A stretch of 47,741 bases of DNA from CAZWKX01 sp964633975 (GTDB lineage: Bacteria > Actinomycetota > Acidimicrobiia > Spongiisociales > UBA11373), in the NCBI GenBank assembly GCA_964633975.1, contig CAZWKX010000015.1:1-47741 (forward strand), in the 5' to 3' direction. The position numbers were made by a program, and so were the translations under genes. Below the pieces are notes generated by a model. That model worked only from the letters and a program-made list of their open reading frames with translations. It was not told where the DNA came from and did no database searches. Every line of letters begins with the position of its first letter. Positions within the stretch are counted from its first letter, which is position 1. Below are positions 42,138-47,741 of this stretch, in pieces.

Positions 42138-43363
42138 AGCGTCTCCACCTTCCGCTTCAGTATGAACCAGCCGACCACAAACAGGCCGGCGCACCACGCG
42201 GCCAACGCTCCGAGAGAGGGCAGGGTGTCGCTCCACCCGTCGCCGTAGGTGGCGACGTTGACCAGCCCCTGCACCATCGGGTACGAGGGCAGCACCCTCA
42301 CCCATGCCGAGGCGCTGCCGGGAAAGATGGTGGCGAAAGCGGGGATCAGCAGCGGGATCATGAACAGCATTCCGTAGAACAGCGTTCCTATGAAGTCCTT
42401 GCCCGCCGAGCCGGCGATCATCGACACGCCCGAGACCATGACGGCCCCCAGCAGCATCAGCGTCAGGACCAGAGCCGGCTCAACCGACAGCGAACCGGTG
42501 GCCGCCAGCAGGACCACCGCCTGAGCCAGGCCCGACAGCGCCCCGGCGATGCCCTTGGCGGCGAGCACGTCGCCGGTAGTTGCCGGTGTCACCAGAAGGG
42601 CGCTGACGGTTCGCTGCTGGATCTCCTTGGCGATGAGCGCCGACATCACCAGGCCTTCCATGAGAAGCACCATGAAGGCGAGAAGAGGCCGGAAGCTCTC
42701 GCGGGGTGTGACCTGGTCCCCCAGCCGGTCCTGCCCCAGCACCACGTAGACCTCTTCGGGGCCGGGCACCGCCACCGGAAGGGCGTCGCCCGCCACCGCG
42801 TAGGCGAACTCGCCGACTATGCCCACCATCGCCACCCTGATCTCCTCGGGGACGGTGGCGTCCACGAAGACCTGTACCGTGGTCTTCTCGCCCGAAGCTG
42901 TGGCCGCGAGGAAGTCGTCGGGGAACACGATCCCGATGTTCACATCGGCCTTCTGCATCCCCTGGGGTGGCCGGGCGCCTTTGGGGACGACGATCGTCTG
43001 TGATCCGTCCACATAGGCGGTGGCGTCGCCGGCCACCAGAGCTTCGATATTCGCGGCGGATTCGACCGAGACGATCGCCAGCCCCTGCTCCTGCTCTAAA
43101 CCCGCCACCAGCTCGTCGAGCCGGTCCGAGTCGACTTCCGCCCCGGCGGTGTCGGCGGCCGTCTCCACCATCGTCTCGAACGACGGCGAGATGGCCACGG
43201 TGATGGTCTCGTCGACGCTGTTGGGCAGCACCCAGTACATGACGATGAACGCCACCAGGACGAGCACGGTCAGGAACGCCCACAGCTTGTCTCGTCCGTA
43301 CTCCTTGAGGTCCTTGACCAGGATGGATCGGACGATGGACAGGTGCGAGACGGGCCTGCTCAT
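42134..43363 (-). CDS. ABC-2 type exporter permease
   Basis: A 409-residue protein beginning MSRPVSHLSIVRSILVKDLKEYGRDK, with an N-terminal helix, a long extracytoplasmic part (about 45-230) and a C-terminal membrane domain with AKEIQQRTVSALLVTPATTGDVLAAKG. It overlaps the ATPase gene upstream and the other permease downstream by 4 bases each, so subunits are made together. Confidence 0.89.
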   Translation of the reverse strand: MSRPVSHLSIVRSILVKDLKEYGRDKLWAFLTVLVLVAFIVMYWVLPNSVDETITVAISPSFETMVETAADTAGAEVDSDRLDELVAGLEQEQGLAIVSVESAANIEALVAGDATAYVDGSQTIVVPKGARPPQGMQKADVNIGIVFPDDFLAATASGEKTTVQVFVDATVPEEIRVAMVGIVGEFAYAVAGDALPVAVPGPEEVYVVLGQDRLGDQVTPRESFRPLLAFMVLLMEGLVMSALIAKEIQQRTVSALLVTPATTGDVLAAKGIAGALSGLAQAVVLLAATGSLSVEPALVLTLMLLGAVMVSGVSMIAGSAGKDFIGTLFYGMLFMIPLLIPAFATIFPGSASAWVRVLPSYPMVQGLVNVATYGDGWSDTLPSLGALAAWCAGLFVVGWFILKRKVETL

Positions 43364-44223
43364 CCTTCGAGCCCTCGGCCCGTCATCTGGATGAAGATGG
43401 CCTCGAGACTGGCCTCTTCGGTGTGAATGGTCATCAAGCCGGAGGCCGTCACCGCAGCCTTGAGCTGCTCGCCCACCGCAGCGTCGTCCAGCGAGACGGT
43501 CTCCTCCCTGACGCCGTCGCCCTCCCTGACCCGCACCTTCACCGACCGCTTCCCGTATCTCAGCTTCAGGTTCTCGGGGGTGTCGATGGTGTACAGCTCC
43601 CCTTCATTGATGAAGGCGACCCGGTCGGACAGCTCATCGGCCTCCCACATGTCGTGGGTGGTGAGCAGGACGGCGGCGCCGCGGTCGGCTTCCTCTTTGA
43701 TGAGCTTCCTGATCGCCTGCGAGGACACGGGATCGAGGCCGTCGGTCGGCTCGTCCAGAAACATCGCCTTGGGCGAGTTCACCAGCGTGCGCGCCATCAT
43801 CAGGCGCTGGCGCATGCCCTTGGAGTAGCTGCTGACCCGATCCTTTCCGCGGTCGGCCAGGCTGACACGGCGCAGCAGCTCCTCGGTGTCAACGTCCTTG
43901 ATGCCGAACAGACTGGCGAAGAAGCGCAGGTTCTCCTTGCCGGACATCGACTCGTAGAGGTTCTTCTCCTCGAAGCAGACGCCTATCTGCGCCTGCACGA
44001 CCGGATCATCCGCGCTCACGTCGATGCCCAGCACCTGAGCCGTTCCCGACTTTGGAGTCAGCTGGCCGGTGAGGATCTTGATGGTCGTTGACTTGCCGGC
44101 ACCATTGGGGCCCAGGAAGCCGAGGATCTCTCCCGGCGCCACCTCGAAGCTGAGGTCCTTGACGGCCTCCACGTCGCCGTAGGCGTAGCTGATTCCCTCC
44201 ACCTTGATGGCAGCCTGTGTCAC
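43360..44223 (-). CDS. ABC exporter ATP-binding protein
   Basis: A 287-residue ATPase from GTG 44223 with AAGGA upstream. Walker A GPNGAGKST, Q-loop GVCFEEKNLYESMSGKENL, signature YSKGMRQRL, Walker B AMFLDEPTDGLD and H-loop LLTTHDM. The signature begins YSKGM instead of LSGGQ, as in many ABC-2 exporters. The C-terminal part (about 225-285) is a degenerate regulatory domain. First gene of a three-gene exporter operon. Confidence 0.92.
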   Translation of the reverse strand: MTQAAIKVEGISYAYGDVEAVKDLSFEVAPGEILGFLGPNGAGKSTTIKILTGQLTPKSGTAQVLGIDVSADDPVVQAQIGVCFEEKNLYESMSGKENLRFFASLFGIKDVDTEELLRRVSLADRGKDRVSSYSKGMRQRLMMARTLVNSPKAMFLDEPTDGLDPVSSQAIRKLIKEEADRGAAVLLTTHDMWEADELSDRVAFINEGELYTIDTPENLKLRYGKRSVKVRVREGDGVREETVSLDDAAVGEQLKAAVTASGLMTIHTEEASLEAIFIQMTGRGLEG

Positions 44224-44453
44224 GTTCTCGTCCTTCCACTCCACAAGCAGACGGTCCGCCCGGAAGGAGAACCCGGGCAGACGGACTCCTACTCCCCAGG
44301 ATGCCCCGATTCGCACGATCCGGTGTAGAGGCTTCCGTCCCGTGGCGGTGCAGCAAGACGCGGCCCGAGGGACAGATGACAGCGCGCCCCGCCCCAGCTG
44401 GGTAGCCTCGCTACAGCGGGTAGAGCCCGAGACGCGTGTCGCGAGGAGGAATC
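44224..44453. other. Intergenic region between divergent exporter and lipoprotein genes
   Basis: About 230 bases. A TAGCCT box at 44402-44407 is a likely -10 for the lipoprotein. No gene seen. Confidence 0.4.
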
Positions 44454-45299
44454 ATGTCAGTCCGCCGCACCACCGCCACCATCGTCGCGCTGCTGCTCGT
44501 CGCCCTGGCTGGCGGATGCGGCGGAGGCGGCTCACCGTTCGACACGACCACAACGATGGAGGCGTCGACGACTTCGGAAGCCACCTCCACCACGGAGGCC
44601 CCCACGACCACGGCGGCGCCGACGACGACGGCTGCTCCCGCCACAACGGCTGCGCCTACCACGACCGAGCCCCCGTTTGCCTGCCCCGGAATGGGGGTTG
44701 GGGGAGTGCCGGCCGGCGCCACGGATGTCTCCATCATCTCGGCCAATCTCGACGGTGACGCCATCCCCGACGACTTCATCGCCTACCAAAACGGCGGAGT
44801 CTGGTACCTGCACGCCCGCCTCGGACCCGGCTACACCACCAACCTCGCTCTCGACGCAGCCTGGGAAACAAGCACGGGCATCCCCGGTGTGGGACCCGTG
44901 TCGGTAGTCTCCGCCAAGAACCTCGGCGATCCCAGGCAGGTCGTCGTGGCGGTGGTGTCCGCTGGGCTGGCGGTGCAATACGCGCTGTTCGCCGTGGAGG
45001 GCTGTCAAATCGTCACGCTGACCCAAGCCGACGGCACAGTGCCCGACCTGTGGAACCTGGGGTCTCCCGCGCACTCCGACTTCCCGGTGTGCGGTCCGGG
45101 CAACACCGTCGTGCAGGCGGTGTTCGGAGCCTTCCCGCCCTGCACCGACATCTACACGTGCACCACCCCGGAACTGAACGGTGAGGACTACCGCGTGCAT
45201 CGCGACCCGGCACGGATCGAGCACGTAGGCTCGATCTCACGAACCTCGACGGACGTCGAGATGCACGACATGGCCGCCGACAACTGCGCCAACCCGTAA
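44454..45299 (+). CDS. Secreted lipoprotein with Thr-rich linker, function unknown
   Basis: A 281-residue precursor (start MSVRRTTATIVALLLVALAGGCGG; Cys 22). A linker of TTEAPTTTAAPTTTAAPATT type (about 38-75) precedes a Cys-containing domain whose DVSIISANLDGDAIPDDFIAYQ stretch resembles FG-GAP/VCBS-like repeats, only weakly. Eight cysteines in the mature part suggest disulfides. ATG 44454 follows GAGGAGGA. Confidence 0.75.
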   Translation: MSVRRTTATIVALLLVALAGGCGGGGSPFDTTTTMEASTTSEATSTTEAPTTTAAPTTTAAPATTAAPTTTEPPFACPGMGVGGVPAGATDVSIISANLDGDAIPDDFIAYQNGGVWYLHARLGPGYTTNLALDAAWETSTGIPGVGPVSVVSAKNLGDPRQVVVAVVSAGLAVQYALFAVEGCQIVTLTQADGTVPDLWNLGSPAHSDFPVCGPGNTVVQAVFGAFPPCTDIYTCTTPELNGEDYRVHRDPARIEHVGSISRTSTDVEMHDMAADNCANP

Positions 45300-45599
45300 G
45301 ACAGGGATGGTCTCTCCGACGGTGCAAGCCGCGGGGAGATGCCCCAAGGGCAGAGCGGGAGGCTTGTCCCAGACTGAAGGACACCCCCCTCCGTCCGCCT
45401 CGCTCCGCTCAGCGTCCACCTCCCCCTGAAGGGGAGGAGCGTCTCCTGGCAAGCCGCACGCCGCCACCCTCTTTCCACAGAGGAAGGAGCGCGCAGCAAC
45501 ACTCCTATCACATCACTCTGGCCTGGACCAGCGTGCGGGAATGTCACTTGAGGGGTAGGGTCCCGGCCCTAGTGCTATGGGTGGCTCGGCGACCCGCCG
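45300..45599. repeat. Intergenic region with two kinds of short repeats
   Basis: No gene. It holds a CCTCC-type element (45362-45447, with a CTCCCC/GGGGAG hairpin end) also found near 47458-47517 and 47554-47612, and at 45519-45547 a 29-base string found again with four changes at 46819-46847. Confidence 0.6.
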
Positions 45600-46562
45600 C
45601 TACTCACCCTGAGCCGGCATCACATACACCTCTAAAGGGCCGTCTCGGTTGGAGACGAAGGCGATACGGGTCCCGTCCGGCGACCACGCCGGCTGCTCGT
45701 GGTAGGAGGGGTTGTTGGTGAGGCGGGTGGGGTTGGACCCGTCGGCGCCCATCACATACACCGCCGGGTTGTTCTCCCAGAAGGAAGCGAAGGCGATGCT
45801 GGTTCCATCCGGCGACCAGGCCGGGTCCTCGTCGTCGACTGTGTTGCTGGTGAGGCGGGTGGGGCTGGACCCGTCGGCACCCATCACATACACCTCATAG
45901 TTGCCGTCGGCCCAGGACATGTAAGCGATGCGGATCCCGTCCGGCGACCACGCCGGTGCTTTGGCGCTGGCGGTGTTGCTGGTGAGGCGGGTGGGGTTGG
46001 ACCCGTCGGCACCCATCACATACACCCCCGGGTTGTCGCCCCGGAAGGAGATGAAGGCAATGCGGGTCCCGTCCGGCGACCACGCCGGCTCCACGTCGTC
46101 GGCAGGGTTGTTGGTGAGGCGGGTGGGGTTGGACCCGTCGGCACCCATCACATACACCTCATAGTTGCCGTCCCGGAAAGACGAGAAGGCGATACGGGTT
46201 CCATCCGGCGACCACGCCGGTCCGCCTTCGCCGTTGTTGTTGCTGGTCAGGCGGGTGGGGTCGGACCCGTCGGCACCCATCACATACACCTCGGAGTTGC
46301 CGCTCCGGAAGGAGATGAAGGCGATACGGGTTCCATCCGGCGACCACGCCGGCTCCTCGTCGCCGGCGGGATTGTTGGTGAGGCGGATCATTCCTAGAAG
46401 GACCTGGGTAGTGGTGACCGCCTGAGTGGTGGTGACCGCCTGAGTGGTGGTGACCGCCTGAGTAGTGGTGACCGCCTGAGTAGTGGTGAAGGCATCGCCG
46501 TCACCACCACATGCCGCCAGGACCAGCAGGAGCGCAACCGGGATGCCGAAGATGGGTCGCAT
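45600..46562 (-). CDS. PD40 beta-propeller lipoprotein
   Basis: A 320-residue precursor starting at ATG 46562 (MRPIFGIPVALLLVLAACGG; Cys 18). A linker of repeated TTTQAV follows (about 25-53), then six 44-residue PD40 blades of the form LTNNPxxxxxPAWSPDGTRIAFxSFRxGNxEVYVMGADGSxPTR. The six blades would form one propeller outside the cell. The frame extends further upstream without a signal; the later ATG is right because the signal peptide starts there. Blades are very alike in DNA. Role unknown. Confidence 0.83.
   Translation of the reverse strand: MRPIFGIPVALLLVLAACGGDGDAFTTTQAVTTTQAVTTTQAVTTTQAVTTTQVLLGMIRLTNNPAGDEEPAWSPDGTRIAFISFRSGNSEVYVMGADGSDPTRLTSNNNGEGGPAWSPDGTRIAFSSFRDGNYEVYVMGADGSNPTRLTNNPADDVEPAWSPDGTRIAFISFRGDNPGVYVMGADGSNPTRLTSNTASAKAPAWSPDGIRIAYMSWADGNYEVYVMGADGSSPTRLTSNTVDDEDPAWSPDGTSIAFASFWENNPAVYVMGADGSNPTRLTNNPSYHEQPAWSPDGTRIAFVSNRDGPLEVYVMPAQGE
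45612..46385 (-). repeat. Six tandem 132-bp units encoding the propeller blades
   Basis: Each blade spans 132 bases, with long stretches such as GTGGGGTTGGACCCGTCGGC recurring unchanged. Such alikeness allows unit gain or loss by recombination. Confidence 0.8.
46403..46490 (-). repeat. 18-bp tandem repeat coding TTTQAV
   Basis: About five copies of an 18-base unit (GTGGTGACCGCCTGAGTA on the plus strand) encode the Thr-rich linker of the lipoprotein. Confidence 0.85.
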
Positions 46563-47022
46563 GACTCCTCTGCTGTCTGCCTGGCCCGCATTATCGCACT
46601 CGAGCCAGCGCTGCGGAACGGCCGAAAGACACTTGCCACCGGCTGTGCTGGACCCCTCGCCGGTCGCAGGAACCGGCATGTCGAACTCGGCCGCCAAAAA
46701 GCGAACCGACCCTTCCTCCTCCGCCCAGTCCAAATCTGCCGGGGGGATGCATCACCCCCAACCGAAGACAGGCTGGCAGGACCCTGACAGGGGCCCTCAA
46801 GGGCCGCTGACGTGGCCGTGGCCTGGGCCAGGGTGCGGAAACGTCACCAGAGCACAGGCCCATGGACAGAATGGCACCGACAGGGACAGCTACTCAGCCA
46901 GGGACAGGCCGCCACTCACCTGAAGGCCTCGGCGGAAGCCGGGCAGGCTTGGGACGCCCCATCCGATTGTCCACGACATGCTCGGATGGGTGCGACAGGC
47001 GGCAACGGCTCTGACCTTCCTG
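46563..47022. other. Intergenic region, no gene seen
   Basis: About 460 bases. A long frame on each strand crosses it but lacks start signals and looks like noise. It holds one copy of the 29-base repeat (46819-46847). Confidence 0.4.
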
Positions 47023-47247
47023 CTAGCGAGGTCTCGGCTCGCCAAAAACGGTACTGCGGCTGCCCGAGACCCAGATCTCCGCCCGGCAGTTCTGGCAGAT
47101 GATCTTGGTCTTCCACGAAGCGAGGTCGAGAAGGAACGGAGACTGAGACATGATACTGAGGCTCACCATGGACGTGTTGTAGCCCGCCCCGCACTCCGGG
47201 CAGATGACGTACTTGGTCTCCGCAGACTTCTTCTTGAAGAATCCCAT
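47023..47247 (-). CDS. Small zinc-ribbon protein
   Basis: A 74-residue protein starting MGFFKKKSAETKYVICPECG. It has CPEC and CQNC, one knuckle near residue 17 and another near 52, so it should bind one zinc. Role unknown. A longer frame from 47274 adds nine residues without support. Confidence 0.65.
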   Translation of the reverse strand: MGFFKKKSAETKYVICPECGAGYNTSMVSLSIMSQSPFLLDLASWKTKIICQNCRAEIWVSGSRSTVFGEPRPR

Positions 47248-47741
47248 CGCATGCCCCCTGCTGCACGTCAGCAACGGTCTAGATCCAGGCTAGTCCGCAC
47301 GGCCGGCCCCTTTCAGATCTTGTGCTCTGCTCCGGAACCCTTCACCTCATAGAGGACACACGAACGGCAGTCCGCCCCCAGTCAGCTCTGTGAAGCGGTA
47401 ATCGGGAGCTGCTGACCGCTCCCTGCCCTGGGCCACTGTCACTTAATGTCACCACCACACTCTCCCCCCTCCAGGGGGGAGTACCGAAGCCCGCAGGGCT
47501 GAGGGGAGGGGGGTGCTTGTCCCACCGCGGACAGCTTGTGTCAGGCTGGCAGACGCACCCCTTCCGTCACCGGCCTGCGGCCGGTGCCACCTTCCCCTGA
47601 GGGGAAGGAGCGGTCCCCATGCAACACCTGATGACCTCACGCTCCCCTGGGCCAGTGCTACTTAATCTCACCATTGGGTACCGGGAGGCAACCCGCCCAG
47701 CTACCTGAGAAGCACCAAGCGTCTTGAACTCAATCGAGCTG
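47248..47741. repeat. Repeat-rich intergenic end of window
   Basis: No gene seen. It holds two CCTCC-type elements, one on the minus strand (47458-47517) and one on the plus strand (47554-47612), and two copies of a CCCTGGGCCA-ACTTAAT-TCACCA string (47427-47455 and 47644-47673). Confidence 0.55.

Noticed and set aside
45300..45599. Riboswitch downstream of the lipoprotein
   Set aside because: The hairpins match a dispersed repeat found again at the window end; no known aptamer core seen.
45699..46397. 232-codon repetitive frame on the plus strand
   Set aside because: Antisense to the PD40 propeller; its repeats are reflections of the blades.
46403..46490. CRISPR or VNTR non-coding array
   Set aside because: The 18-base units keep frame and encode a linker in a lipoprotein.
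1..47741. tRNA or rRNA genes
   Set aside because: I looked for T-loop GGTTCGANTCC-type strings and conserved rRNA segments on both strands and found none that fit; a covariance-model scan would be decisive.

Overview
The window reads as chromosomal DNA of a high-GC actinomycete. Support comes from an actinobacterial-type NucS mismatch endonuclease, a LLM-class (F420-type) oxidoreductase, SufC/SufS/SufU, TANNNT -10 boxes with apparently leaderless starts, and nine lipoprotein precursors, several with Thr/Ser-rich linkers. An uncultured member of Acidimicrobiia or a neighbouring class is my best guess, but the sequence alone does not fix this. I saw no tRNA, rRNA, CRISPR array, intact transposase or phage gene.

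Layout. 1-0.9 kb: start of a B12-dependent acyl-CoA mutase whose two specificity residues are isobutyryl-CoA-mutase-like, overlapped by a zinc-ribbon gene. 1.2-3.2 kb: thiol-redox operon (DsbB-like protein plus two anchored thioredoxin-fold proteins, the first frameshifted). 3.3-5.9 kb: MBL hydrolase, LLM oxidoreductase, lipoprotein. 5.9-8.3 kb: sufC-sufS-sufU. 8.4-11.4 kb: DUF4349 lipoprotein, a strong terminator, a PKD membrane protein and a conserved-His membrane protein. 11.5-18.9 kb: an accessory island with four paralogous ~129-residue STAS/SpoIIAA-like proteins on the minus strand, interspersed with a lipoprotein, a MerR/CPx-ATPase metal-resistance unit with a perfect palindromic operator, and a 15-repeat LRR protein. 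19-23.6 kb, minus strand: fumarase, then a second suf group (sufD - Rieske ferredoxin - second sufC) and a uracil-DNA glycosylase. 23.7-27.8 kb: sigma factor, small lipoprotein, NucS, membrane proteins, Dps. 27.9-29.9 kb: an RHS polymorphic-toxin relic with an in-frame stop, fused to the tail of an ABC ATPase. 29.9-34.9 kb: VanZ, a MazEF-type toxin-antitoxin pair, GNAT, EamA transporter, two secreted lipoproteins. 35-37.9 kb: a duplication zone with one intact and one broken RRM gene, two VOC genes inside an identical 371-bp direct repeat, and between the repeats an unusual lipoprotein metallo-beta-lactamase-fold protein. 38-44.2 kb: PlsY, glycosyltransferase, cation transporter, flavodoxin, ABC exporter. 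44.4-47.7 kb: two lipoproteins, a zinc-ribbon protein and several families of short intergenic repeats.

How it works together. Iron-sulfur assembly is split in two groups with two SufC paralogues and no SufB in view. Envelope biology dominates: disulfide chemistry, lipoproteins and exporters. The least explained parts are the four-copy STAS-like family with its shared promoter motif, the 35-38 kb duplication zone, and the palindromic intergenic repeats. All calls were made by eye from motifs, without database searches.
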